Shown here in pieces: positions 51,366 to 59,168 of a DNA stretch of 64,000 nt. The first letter of the stretch is position 1. Every line of letters begins with the position of its first letter. The notes beneath the pieces were generated by a model. That model was not told the DNA's origin. It saw only the letters and a list, made by a program, of their open reading frames with translations, and did no database searches. Where the stretch lies: positions 124,001 to 188,000 of the forward strand of contig NZ_JBHUJS010000010.1 in the NCBI RefSeq assembly GCF_042683405.1. The letters are read 5' to 3'. Made by a program: the position numbers and the translations under genes. The DNA comes from Telluria sp042683405. GTDB taxonomy: Bacteria; Pseudomonadota; Gammaproteobacteria; Burkholderiales; Burkholderiaceae_D.

Positions 51366-51385
51366 ATCCCGGCCTTCGCCGGGAT
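51366..51385. repeat. Short palindrome, GTCATCCC family (8-4-8)
   Basis: ATCCCGGC/GCCGGGAT with a 4-base loop (cttc), followed by GACGAT. Located between AIM24 and the GntR operon. Confidence 0.7.
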
Positions 51386-51418
51386 GACGATCGCCAGCGG
51401 GCCGCCGGAACATCGATG

Positions 51419-51464
51419 TTGACACGGCCGCGGCCATTGTATTACTGTATTAATCAGATAATAC
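51419..51464 (+). promoter_or_regulatory. Promoter and GTATTA...TAATAC operator before the GntR gene
   Basis: A perfect TTGACA at 51419-51424 is followed 15 bases later by TATTAC (51440-51445). Overlapping it is an inverted repeat GTATTACTG...CAGATAATAC (51439-51464), centred near the start of transcription and AT-rich compared with the surroundings. YtrA-type regulators typically bind such sites, so autoregulation is likely. Confidence 0.6.
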
Positions 51465-51471
51465 ACATGCC

Positions 51472-51870
51472 ATGGCAACCCATACCCCCACCATCTTTAC
51501 GATTGCCACCGGATCGGCAGAGCCGATCTACCGGCAGCTGGCCGACCAGGTGCGGCGGCTTGCGGCTGGCGGCCACCTGGCGCCCGGCGACGGCTTGCCT
51601 TCCGTCCGCGACGTCGCGCAGGCCCTGGCGGTCAATCCGATGACGGTGTCGAAGGCGTACGGCCTGCTCGAAGCGGAAGGTGTGCTGGACCGGCGCCGCG
51701 GCGCGGGCATGACAGTCGCGGAGCGAGGCCACCGGCAGCGCCGCGAAGGCAGCAAGGAGGCGCTGCTGCGTCCGACGCTGGAACGCGCCGCACTCGAGGC
51801 CAGGCAGCTTGAACTCGACAACGAAGCGGCGCTCGCGCTGTTTGCCAACATCCTGAAGGAACATCCATGA
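51472..51870 (+). CDS. GntR-family regulator, YtrA subfamily
   Basis: 132 residues, short as in the YtrA group, with an N-terminal winged helix (PIYRQLADQVRRLAAGGHLAPGDGLPSVRDVAQALAVNPMTVSKAYGLLEAEGVLDRRRGAGMTVA) and a small C-terminal helical tail without a ligand domain. These repressors usually control the ABC transporter next to them. The stop overlaps the next ATG (ATGA), so all three genes are read together. Confidence 0.92.
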   Translation: MATHTPTIFTIATGSAEPIYRQLADQVRRLAAGGHLAPGDGLPSVRDVAQALAVNPMTVSKAYGLLEAEGVLDRRRGAGMTVAERGHRQRREGSKEALLRPTLERAALEARQLELDNEAALALFANILKEHP

Positions 51871-52745
51871 GCGATACCGTCGTCCGCATTGCATCCCTGT
51901 CGAAGTCGTTCGGGTCCCAGCCGGTGCTGTGCAACCTGGACTGGTCAATCCACGAAGGGAAGGTCATCGGCCTGCTCGGCCGGAACGGATCCGGCAAGTC
52001 GACGCTCCTGCAGGCGATGCTGGGCCTGACGGCGACCGATACCGGCAGCGTCACCATCTATGGCGACGATGTGCATTCCCTGTCGGACGGGACGCGTGCC
52101 CGCATCGGCTACGTGCCGCAGCAGTCGGACCTGTTCGAGTGGATGACGCCGACCCAGATGCTCGCGTACTTCCGTGCGCTGTACCCGGTCTGGAATACGC
52201 ACAAGGTGGAAGGGATGCTGGGGCGCTGGGGCTTCGACGCGGTCCAGCGCAGCAAGCCCATCTCCAACCTGTCGGGCGGCCAGCGTCAGCGCCTGTCGAT
52301 CATCCGCGCGCTGGCCCACGACCCTTCGCTGCTGGTGCTCGACGAGCCGGTGTCGTCGCTCGACCCCGCAGGCCGGCGCGACTTCCTGCGCGAGCTGATA
52401 GACGATGTGGTCGAGCGCAATACTACGGTCGTGTTTTCAACGCATATCCTGTCGGACCTCGAACGCGTGGCGCTCGACGTCGCGATCCTGCGCGGCGGCC
52501 GCATCGTGCTGCAGGGCGAAATGGACAGCCTGCTCGAGCAAACTTTCCGTATCGCCGGCAGCAAGGACGCCCTGCACGGATTGCGCGTCGCCAATGAGAT
52601 CAGCCGCACTGCGGACGGTGCCGGCGGCGAGATAGTCGTCGCCCGTCTGTCGCAGGGCGAACACGCCGCACTGGCCGCTGCCGGCAACGCCCTGCGCATC
52701 GAGCCTGTCAACCTCGAGGAACTTTTCATGGAGGCGACCGCATGA
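51867..52745 (+). CDS. ABC transporter ATP-binding protein
   Basis: 292 residues. Walker A GRNGSGKSTLLQAML, Q-loop YVPQQSDLFEW, signature LSGGQRQRLS, Walker B LLVLDEPVSSLDP and H-loop FSTHILSDLERVALD are intact. The C-terminal extension resembles YtrB/CcmA-type exporters. It energises the membrane partner encoded by the next gene. Coupled by ATGA to both neighbours. Confidence 0.95.
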   Translation: MSDTVVRIASLSKSFGSQPVLCNLDWSIHEGKVIGLLGRNGSGKSTLLQAMLGLTATDTGSVTIYGDDVHSLSDGTRARIGYVPQQSDLFEWMTPTQMLAYFRALYPVWNTHKVEGMLGRWGFDAVQRSKPISNLSGGQRQRLSIIRALAHDPSLLVLDEPVSSLDPAGRRDFLRELIDDVVERNTTVVFSTHILSDLERVALDVAILRGGRIVLQGEMDSLLEQTFRIAGSKDALHGLRVANEISRTADGAGGEIVVARLSQGEHAALAAAGNALRIEPVNLEELFMEATA

Positions 52746-54130
52746 GGACCGTCCCGACCTTGCGGCTGGCGGGGATGCTCTGGCGGCAGGCCGTGCTGCA
52801 CCGCCGCAGCCAGGGTTCGCTCTGGCTCACATGGGCTCTCCTCGGCATGCTGGGGCTGCTCAGCCTTGCCCCGATAACGGGGCAGGATGCGAAGCTGTTG
52901 CTGCTGCCGGCCGTTCCCCTCGCGCTGCTCGGCTTTCTGTGGGGCGTTGCGTTTGTCGCCTTCTGCTCCGAGCAGTATTGGCAGCTCACCGCCGGGCTGG
53001 TGCCCGGACTCCGGGCGGGCATTCGCAGGATCATGATCGGTTCCACCTTGTCGATTTCGCTGGTGCTCGGCGCTGCCGCAGGCGCGCTGCTGGGGGCGCC
53101 CGCTTTATGGATCGCAGGACTGCTCTTCGTCCTATCGGCCGGGATACTGTCTGCTTGGGGCTGGCTCATCTTCCTGGCCGTGCAGTGGTTGGGTCCGGAA
53201 CAGCTTGCAGGCGTGGTTACCGCGCCGGCCGGGCAGGCAGCCATCCTTCTTGCCGCGGTCCTGTTCTGGTGGCGCCGCCTGCAGCGCAATTTCCCCGGCT
53301 CGGACGCCGCTGTGATCGCAGCCCGCGACCGCAGGCCGGACACGATGCAGAAGCGCGCGCAAGCGGCGGTCAATGGCGGAGTCGCCAGCCTGTGGATGCG
53401 TTGGTCGCTGGGCCGGTACTGGCGCGACTTCCAGGAAGCCGTCCGCGCGCGGCGCCGGCTGGCAATCCATGTGATCGGGGATGCAGCTCACTGGTCGCAG
53501 TCGACTGCCCCTTTGCTGGTGCCGGCGGTGATCGTCCTGCTGGTGATTGCATTCACGGATGCGCAGCGGGAGGAGGCATACCTGTTCTTTGTCCACTGGC
53601 TGTTGATCGCGGCGATGTGGCACATGAGCCTGTCGAAGATCCAGCAAATGGTACGGCGGCTTGCCGGAACGGTGGCCGAACAGGGCGTGCTGCGGCTCGC
53701 GCCGGGCATTCCGGCCGGCGCGGCGCTCACGCGCGAGATGGTCGCGGCGATGTGGATGCGCTGGCTGCTCTGGTGGACCGCCTCGACGGCGGGCGTCCTG
53801 CTCGCATATGCGGGCATATTCGATGGGATCGAGGAAGCGTTGCGCTTGATCGCACTGCTGTCCGCCTCGCTCGTCATGAGCGCCCAGCTGGTGCGCGACT
53901 TTACCAGGGCATTCAAGCCACTGGAAGTGGGATCGGTTTCCTTCCTCCGCTTGCTCGCGCTGACCTGGGCTTTGCTGGGCGCCTTCCTTGCGGTGCGCGC
54001 CTACGTGGCTCCGCTCTCGTGGTCCGTGCTGGTCGTGGCGAACGTGATCGCTGCGGCATGCGTCCTGCGCATGCGCTGGCGCGCATTGGAGCGCGCGCCG
54101 GGCTTGTTCCCTGTGGCGCGGTTTGCCTGA
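52742..54130 (+). CDS. ABC transporter membrane component (predicted permease)
   Basis: 462 residues with roughly ten hydrophobic helices and no recognisable motif. It starts at 52742 (ATGA overlap with the ATPase gene) and has no other credible start. Because it forms a strict operon with a GntR regulator and an ABC ATPase, it is most likely the permease. The substrate is unknown; YtrA-controlled exporters often respond to cell-wall stress or antibiotics. Its stop abuts the stop of the convergent lipoprotein gene with zero gap. Confidence 0.82.
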   Translation: MRTVPTLRLAGMLWRQAVLHRRSQGSLWLTWALLGMLGLLSLAPITGQDAKLLLLPAVPLALLGFLWGVAFVAFCSEQYWQLTAGLVPGLRAGIRRIMIGSTLSISLVLGAAAGALLGAPALWIAGLLFVLSAGILSAWGWLIFLAVQWLGPEQLAGVVTAPAGQAAILLAAVLFWWRRLQRNFPGSDAAVIAARDRRPDTMQKRAQAAVNGGVASLWMRWSLGRYWRDFQEAVRARRRLAIHVIGDAAHWSQSTAPLLVPAVIVLLVIAFTDAQREEAYLFFVHWLLIAAMWHMSLSKIQQMVRRLAGTVAEQGVLRLAPGIPAGAALTREMVAAMWMRWLLWWTASTAGVLLAYAGIFDGIEEALRLIALLSASLVMSAQLVRDFTRAFKPLEVGSVSFLRLLALTWALLGAFLAVRAYVAPLSWSVLVVANVIAAACVLRMRWRALERAPGLFPVARFA

Positions 54131-54553
54131 TCAGTCAGGGCCGATAACGATGTCGACGCGTTCAACCGGGCGCGCGCTGGCCGGGCCGCGTGGTGGCGGC
54201 TCGCCGGCAAGCGCGATCCGCATTGGCGGGGCAGCTGCGAGCGTGTGCGACGCGGCCTGCGGCTGGGTACCCGACGCGAGGACGAACTGCTCGGTCTTGC
54301 CGCAGGACGCCAGCTCCAGCTGGTAAGCGATGCGGCCGGCCCAGATGCATTGCACGCCTTCCGGACAGCGGCTGTCATCGACCGCGAGCAGCGTGATGCG
54401 CGCGTCTGGCGATACTTGAACGGGAACGCCCTGGGTCAGGCTGTAACGGCCGGGTTCGACCATGGTCGTGCACGGGGTTGCGCACCCCGCGAGGAGAAGG
54501 GCGGCGGCGCATGACAGCGCCGCCGGGAGACGATACTTAGACGTACGCAACAA
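54131..54553 (-). CDS. Putative lipoprotein, function unknown
   Basis: 140 residues with a lipobox (AALLLAGC, Cys at about residue 24) after a basic N-terminus. The start is uncertain: the frame opens with two TTG codons at 54553-54548 inside the 3' end of rpoH. The mature part contains VDDSRCPEGVQCIWAGRIAYQLEL, a Cys-x4-Cys pattern that may form a disulfide, and a Pro/Ala-rich tail. I do not recognise a family. It overlaps rpoH by 17 bases and is probably co-transcribed with it. Confidence 0.7.
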   Translation of the reverse strand: MLRTSKYRLPAALSCAAALLLAGCATPCTTMVEPGRYSLTQGVPVQVSPDARITLLAVDDSRCPEGVQCIWAGRIAYQLELASCGKTEQFVLASGTQPQAASHTLAAAPPMRIALAGEPPPRGPASARPVERVDIVIGPD

Positions 54554-55433
54554 GTGCGGTTTTCATCTTCTTGAGCGCAGCCGCTTCGATCTGGCGGATG
54601 CGTTCGGCGGACACGCCGAATTCTTCTGCCAGCGAGTGCAGCGTCGCGCCCGAGCCGTCGTCGTTGGCCAGCCAGCGCGCTTCCACGATGCGGCGCGAAC
54701 GCGGGTCGAGCTTGGACAGTGCGGTTTCCAGGCCTTCCGATTGCAGGCGCGTCACCTGTGCGGCTTCCAGCACCTTGGTCGGCTCTTCGTTATCGGTCGA
54801 CAGGTATGCGATCGGCGAGAACTTGTCCTCTTCGTCGTCGGCCTGCGATTCGAGCGCGATGTCGCGGCCCGACAGGCGCGTTTCCATCTCGATGACTTCT
54901 TCGCGCTTCACGTCGAGCATCTTGGCCATGGCGTCGATCTGGGTCGGCGTCATCGCATCCAGGCCCGCCTTGTTGCTGCGCAGGTTGAAGAACAGCTTGC
55001 GCTGTGCCTTCGTGGTTGCCACCTTGACCAGGCGCCAGTTCTTGAGGATGTACTCGTGCATCTCGGCTTTGATCCAGTGCATCGCGTACGACACCAGGCG
55101 CACGCCCTGGTTCGGGTCGAAGCGCTTGACGGCTTTCATCAGGCCAATGTTGCCTTCCTGGATCAGGTCCGCATGCGGCAGGCCGTAGCCAAGGTAGCCG
55201 CGCGCGATCGACACCACCAGGCGCAGGTGCGAGAGCACCAGCTGCTGGGCTGCGTTCAGGTCGTTTTTCTCGTGCAGGCGCTTGGCCAGCGAGATTTCTT
55301 CTTCATGGGTCAGCATCGGCAGCCGGTTCACAGCCGAGATGTACGCATCGATGTTGCCCAGATTGCCGGAAAAACCCAGGTCCAGGGCACGAGTGCCGGC
55401 CGGAACCAGTGCGTTTTGTGCGGACATTGTCAT
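54537..55433 (-). CDS. rpoH: RNA polymerase sigma factor RpoH (sigma-32)
   Basis: 298 residues. Region 2 is AAQQLVLSHLRLVVSIARGYLGYGLPHADLIQEGNIGLMKAVKRFDP, the RpoH box QRKLFFNLR lies at residues 144-152, and the C-terminal region 4 helix-turn-helix is TLHSLAEEFGVSAERIRQIEAAALKKMK. It directs heat-shock gene transcription. The ATG at 55433 follows GACAAGGAAAACAC. A perfect CIRCE element lies 72 bases upstream, implying HrcA repression. Confidence 0.98.
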   Translation of the reverse strand: MTMSAQNALVPAGTRALDLGFSGNLGNIDAYISAVNRLPMLTHEEEISLAKRLHEKNDLNAAQQLVLSHLRLVVSIARGYLGYGLPHADLIQEGNIGLMKAVKRFDPNQGVRLVSYAMHWIKAEMHEYILKNWRLVKVATTKAQRKLFFNLRSNKAGLDAMTPTQIDAMAKMLDVKREEVIEMETRLSGRDIALESQADDEEDKFSPIAYLSTDNEEPTKVLEAAQVTRLQSEGLETALSKLDPRSRRIVEARWLANDDGSGATLHSLAEEFGVSAERIRQIEAAALKKMKTALVAYV

Positions 55434-55504
55434 GTGTTTTCCTTGTCAGTGTTCGGTGTGCGCGTTGCTGAAATGCACAGAAATTTCTTTCGTTGAATCA
55501 TATA

Positions 55505-55531
55505 TTAGCACTCTTCGGGGAGGAGTGCTAA
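55505..55531 (-). promoter_or_regulatory. CIRCE operator (HrcA binding site) upstream of rpoH
   Basis: TTAGCACTC-N9-GAGTGCTAA, a perfect match to the CIRCE consensus with the correct 9-base spacer. On the minus strand it overlaps a plausible promoter: TTAGCA, 18 bases, TAATAT, and also a CTTGACC...CCCCGAAG pair resembling a sigma-32 promoter. Confidence 0.95.
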
Positions 55532-55600
55532 GACCTGGTCAAGTTCGGCCGGATAGAGGATCTAAATTACGGCGGGGAAATCGATAGTAGTGCGCACGGC

Positions 55601-55616
55601 TTAGGAAATATCCTAA
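55601..55616. promoter_or_regulatory. Palindrome TTAGGA-N4-TCCTAA between rpoH and ftsX
   Basis: Perfect 6-bp dyad in the 282-base region upstream of rpoH. It lies about 70 bases beyond the CIRCE site, a position for an activator or repressor of rpoH. The remaining bases to ftsX include a weak stem (AAGCCC 55675-55680 with GGGCTT 55705-55710), a candidate ftsX terminator. Confidence 0.45.
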
Positions 55617-55715
55617 ACGGAGGCCGGCATGACCTCTGTGCGATGACGCACGCTGCCTCGCCCCGCCGTCCAGCAAGCCCATTATCTGGAGCATTGCTGA
55701 AGGCGGGCTTAAGGA

Positions 55716-56636
55716 TCAGTTGAGGCGGGCGAGGTGGCGCTGCACCGAGAGCACGGCGCCGGAAAGGCCGAGCAGGGCGCTGACGGCCAGCAGGATCGCG
55801 ATACTGGCCGGGCCGAGCGGCGCCAGCTGGAACTCGGACGCGTACAGGCGGGCAAATTCGGCAATCGCGCTGTTCAGGGGGCGCAGCGCGAGCGCGACTG
55901 CGCCCAGGGCGACCGCACCGGCGCACAGGCCGAGGAAGGCGCCCGTGTAGTAGAACGGACGGTGGATGAAATTGTCGGTCGCGCCCAGCAGCTTAGACAC
56001 GGCAATCTCGTCGCGCTGGGTGAGCACCTGCAGGCGGATCGTATTGAAGACCACCGCGACCACCACCATGCCCAGCGTCAGCGCCAGCAGGAGCAGGGCC
56101 AGGCGCAGGATGCCGAGCAGCGCGGCGAGCCGCTTCACCCAGGCCGAATCCACCTGCACGGTGTCGATGTTGGGCAGCGCGCGGATCTTCGTGGCCACCG
56201 CTTCCACCGCATTGGCTTCGCCGGCGCCGGCAAAGCTGTTCAGCTTGACCACATAGCTGTCCGGGAGCGGGTTGTCGCCCAGGGTGGTCAGGACATCGGA
56301 CAGGCCGCTCTTTTCCTTGAGCGCGTCGAGCGCCTGCTCGCGCGGCACGAAGACCACGCTGCCGCGGTGTTCCGCGGCGATCGTCTGCAACTGCGGGCCG
56401 AGGGCGCGAGCCTGCTCCGCTGTGGTGTCGAGCGTCATGAACACGCTGATTTCAGGGTCGACCGACATCTGGCTCGACATCGGGCGCACGTTTTCCAGCA
56501 GCGTGAGGCCGGTAAACGGCAGTGCAAGCGCGATCGCGACCACCACCACGTTGAACAGGAAGCCGCCGGGCGACTTGCGCATGTGGACCAGCGACGCGCC
56601 GATCGCGAACCAGTGTTGGCGCAGCCAGTTCTTCAT
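55716..56636 (-). CDS. ftsX: Cell division ABC transporter membrane protein FtsX
   Basis: 306 residues with four TM helices and a large periplasmic loop between TM1 and TM2 (residues about 45-170) that in other species activates peptidoglycan hydrolases through EnvC. N-terminal WFAIGASLVHMRKSPGGFLFNVVVVAIALALPFTGL and IRLQVLTQRDEIAVSKLLGATDNFIHRPFYYTGAF are FtsX signatures. Start ATG at 56636 overlaps ftsE by four bases. Confidence 0.96.
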   Translation of the reverse strand: MKNWLRQHWFAIGASLVHMRKSPGGFLFNVVVVAIALALPFTGLTLLENVRPMSSQMSVDPEISVFMTLDTTAEQARALGPQLQTIAAEHRGSVVFVPREQALDALKEKSGLSDVLTTLGDNPLPDSYVVKLNSFAGAGEANAVEAVATKIRALPNIDTVQVDSAWVKRLAALLGILRLALLLLALTLGMVVVAVVFNTIRLQVLTQRDEIAVSKLLGATDNFIHRPFYYTGAFLGLCAGAVALGAVALALRPLNSAIAEFARLYASEFQLAPLGPASIAILLAVSALLGLSGAVLSVQRHLARLN

Positions 56637-57292
56637 GCCGCACCTCCCTGCAGGGCGCCTTGGTTCAGTCGGATCACGCGGGCTGCGTTATCCAGCACGT
56701 AGTCGTCGTGGGTGGAGATCAGGCAGGTCACGCCGACCGAGTGGAAGGCGCGCAGCGCATCGATCACCTTGTCGGCTGCTGCGCGGTCCAGGTTGGCGGT
56801 CGGCTCGTCGGCCAGGATGATCTGCGGGCGGTTGACGATGGCGCGCGCGATCGACACGCGCTGCTGTTCACCGCCGGACAGCTCGAGCGGATAGGCTTTG
56901 GCGCGCTCCAGCAGGCCGACCTTGTCGAGGGCGGCGCGGGCGCGCTGCTCGGCCATCGACTTCGATTCGCCGGTGACGAGCAGCGGCATCATCGTGTTCT
57001 GCAGGATCGAGCGGTCTTCCAGCAGTTTCTGCTGCTGGAAGATCAGGCCCAGTTTGCGGCGCAGGAAAGGGACCGCAGCGGCGCGGATCTTGCCGATGTC
57101 CTGGCCGTTGACGGTTACCGTGCCGCGGGTCGGGCGTTCGATCGCCGCCACCATCTTCAGGAGCGTCGACTTGCCGGCGCCGGACGGGCCGGCCAGGTAC
57201 ACCAGTTCGCCCTTTTCGACCGTCAGGCTGACGTCGCGCAGGGCCATCGCATCGGCGGAATACCGCTTGGAGACAGACTGGAATTCGATCAT
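56633..57292 (-). CDS. ftsE: Cell division ATP-binding protein FtsE
   Basis: 219 residues. Walker A GPSGAGKSTLLK, Q-loop LIFQQQKLLEDRSI, signature LSGGEQQRVSIARAI, Walker B ILADEPTANLD. It partners FtsX at the divisome. It starts at 57292, nine bases after the ftsY stop, and overlaps ftsX by four bases, so ftsY-ftsE-ftsX is one operon as in E. coli. Confidence 0.97.
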   Translation of the reverse strand: MIEFQSVSKRYSADAMALRDVSLTVEKGELVYLAGPSGAGKSTLLKMVAAIERPTRGTVTVNGQDIGKIRAAAVPFLRRKLGLIFQQQKLLEDRSILQNTMMPLLVTGESKSMAEQRARAALDKVGLLERAKAYPLELSGGEQQRVSIARAIVNRPQIILADEPTANLDRAAADKVIDALRAFHSVGVTCLISTHDDYVLDNAARVIRLNQGALQGGAA

Positions 57293-57301
57293 GTAGTTGT
57301 G

Positions 57302-58891
57302 TTATCCGAGCAGGGCTTCGACGAATTCTTCTGCGTTGAACGGCTGGAGGTCTTCCAGCTTCTCGCCGACGCCGATGAAGTACACCGGCACCGGGCGGGT
57401 GCGCGCGATTGCGGCCAGCACGCCGCCCTTTGCGGTGCCGTCCAGCTTCGTGATGATCAGGCCCGTGAGGGTCAGTGCCTCGTCGAAGGCCTTTACCTGC
57501 GCCAGCGCGTTCTGGCCGGTATTGCCGTCGATGACCAGCAGCGTCTCGTGCGGCGCGCCGTCCATCGCCTTGCCTAGCACGCGCTTGACCTTCTTCAGCT
57601 CCTCCATCAGGTGCAGCTGGGTCGGCAGGCGGCCGGCGGTATCGATCATCACCACGTCCATGTTGCGCGCCTTGCCCGACTGGACCGCATCGAAAGCGAC
57701 TGCGGCGGGGTCGCCGGACTCCTGCGAGATCACGGTGACGTTGTTGCGGCGGCCCCAGACCATCAGCTGCTCGCGTGCGGCGGCGCGGAAAGTGTCGCCG
57801 GCGGCCAGCAGCACGGACTGCTCGTAGCTTTGCATGTGCTTGGCCAGCTTGCCGATGGTGGTGGTCTTGCCGGCGCCGTTCACGCCGGCGATCATCATCA
57901 CCAGCGGCTCATAGCGGCCCAACTCGAGCGGTTTCTGCAGAGGGGTGAGCATCTCGACCATCAACTGCTTCAGCGCGGCCTTGACTTGCGCGGCGTCGAG
58001 GAGCTTCTCTTCCTTGACCTTCTTGCGCAGCTGGGTGAGCAGGAAATCGGTGGCGTCGACGCCGGCATCTGCCATCAGCAGGGCCGATTCCAGTTCGTCG
58101 TACAGGTCTTCGTCGATCTTTGCGCCGACGAAGAGCAAGGACAAGTTGGTGGAGGTCTTTGCCAGGCCGGCTTTCAATCGCGCCATCCATGACAGCTTGC
58201 GCTCCGACTCGGGCACGGGTTTCGGTGCGGGCTCCTCAGGCATGCCGCCGAACGAAGGCGCTGCCACTGGCGGTGGCGCAGGAATTGAAGGAGGCGGCGC
58301 CGGAACCGTCGCCGGAGCTGGCGGTGGAACAGGTGTTGGTGCAGGTGCAGGTGCAGGTGCAGGTGCAGGTGCAGGTGCAGGGGCAGGCGCTGGAGCTGGA
58401 GCAGGCGTTGGTGCAGGTGCAGGCGCTGGAGCTGGAGCTGGAGCAGGTGCTGGAGCAGGTGCTGGCGCTGGCGCAGGAGCAGGAGCAGGAGCAGGAGCCG
58501 GTGCGGGTGCAGGAGCCGGTGCGGGTGCAGGAGCCGGGGCAGGTGCTGGAGCTGGAGCAGGTGCTGGCGCTGGAGCAGGAGCTGGAGCAGGAGCAGGAGC
58601 GGGAGCTGGAGCAGGAGCAGGAGCTGGAGCTGGAGCAGGAGCCGGTGCGGGTGCAGGAGCCGGTGCCGGCGCGGTTGCCGGCGGAGTCGGAGGAACCGGT
58701 GCCGGTGTAGGAATCGTTGCACCGACGGAGCCGTAGCGGCGTCCATGCGATGGCTGGACCGGAGCTTCCGCTACGGGCTGCGCGGCAGGGCTGGCAGGAG
58801 CTTCTGGAACAGGCGCGGGAGCTGGCGGCTCGACCGGCACGGCTGCTGGAACTTCGGGTTCGGGCTTTTTTCTCTTAAAGAAGCTAAACAT
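57302..58891 (-). CDS. ftsY: Signal recognition particle receptor FtsY with giant Ala-Pro linker
   Basis: 529 residues, starting at 58891 (MFSFFKRKKPEPE, a membrane-targeting basic head). The N-terminal third is Pro/Ala-rich, with an uninterrupted X-Pro array at residues 74-185. The NG GTPase domain follows: G1 GVNGAGKTTTIGKLAKHM, DTFRAAAREQL, G3 DTAGRLPTQ, G4 TKLDGTAKGG. It docks SRP-ribosome complexes at the membrane. Normal FtsY linkers are acidic (A domain); here they are replaced by a neutral, rigid repeat. A 17-residue upstream extension of the frame is unlikely. Confidence 0.95.
   Translation of the reverse strand: MFSFFKRKKPEPEVPAAVPVEPPAPAPVPEAPASPAAQPVAEAPVQPSHGRRYGSVGATIPTPAPVPPTPPATAPAPAPAPAPAPAPAPAPAPAPAPAPAPAPAPAPAPAPAPAPAPAPAPAPAPAPAPAPAPAPAPAPAPAPAPAPAPAPAPAPAPAPAPTPAPAPAPAPAPAPAPAPAPAPAPTPVPPPAPATVPAPPPSIPAPPPVAAPSFGGMPEEPAPKPVPESERKLSWMARLKAGLAKTSTNLSLLFVGAKIDEDLYDELESALLMADAGVDATDFLLTQLRKKVKEEKLLDAAQVKAALKQLMVEMLTPLQKPLELGRYEPLVMMIAGVNGAGKTTTIGKLAKHMQSYEQSVLLAAGDTFRAAAREQLMVWGRRNNVTVISQESGDPAAVAFDAVQSGKARNMDVVMIDTAGRLPTQLHLMEELKKVKRVLGKAMDGAPHETLLVIDGNTGQNALAQVKAFDEALTLTGLIITKLDGTAKGGVLAAIARTRPVPVYFIGVGEKLEDLQPFNAEEFVEALLG
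58337..58672. repeat. Ala-Pro codon repeat inside ftsY
   Basis: 336 bases coding 112 residues, that is 56 dipeptides, nearly all Ala-Pro with two Thr-Pro. The DNA is a hexamer-type microsatellite mixing GCACCT with GCTCCA, GCGCCA and GCACCG variants, so slippage and unequal exchange have shaped it. Part of it repeats in longer blocks (for example around 58491-58540). Confidence 0.95.
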
Positions 58892-59000
58892 TGGGGCAAT
58901 CGTGGAGGGAACTGCGGCGTGCTGCCATGCGGCGCACGACAAAAAGGGTCGCGCATATTTTACCAGAGCGTCAATCCCTTACCCGCGTGTAACGACACCA

Positions 59001-59168
59001 TTCGGAAAACATCCCGCCGGTGCCTGACCCCATTTCCAGTTTGTCTGACAAAATTCTTCGGAAAACTTCCGCTCGGTGCCTGACCCCGTTTCTGGTTTGT
59101 CCGACAAAATTCTTCGGAAAACTTCCGCAGGGTGCCTGACCCCCGCGGGGGTTTGTCCGACAGCGTTG
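59001..59168. repeat. Array of three 56-bp direct repeats
   Basis: Units begin TTCGGAAAAC at 59001, 59057 and 59113 with an exact 56-base period. Each carries the blocks TTCGGAAAACnTCC, GGTGCCTGACCCC and TTTGTCyGACA. The 58892-59179 gap between ftsY and the TPP enzyme holds nothing else that I can recognise. Confidence 0.93.

Noticed and set aside
58120..58746. Leu/Gln-rich and Gly/Ala-rich frames across the ftsY repeat
   Set aside because: Frame and strand shadows of the Ala-Pro microsatellite.
59001..59168. CRISPR array
   Set aside because: Only three contiguous 56-bp units with no unique spacers and no cas genes in view.
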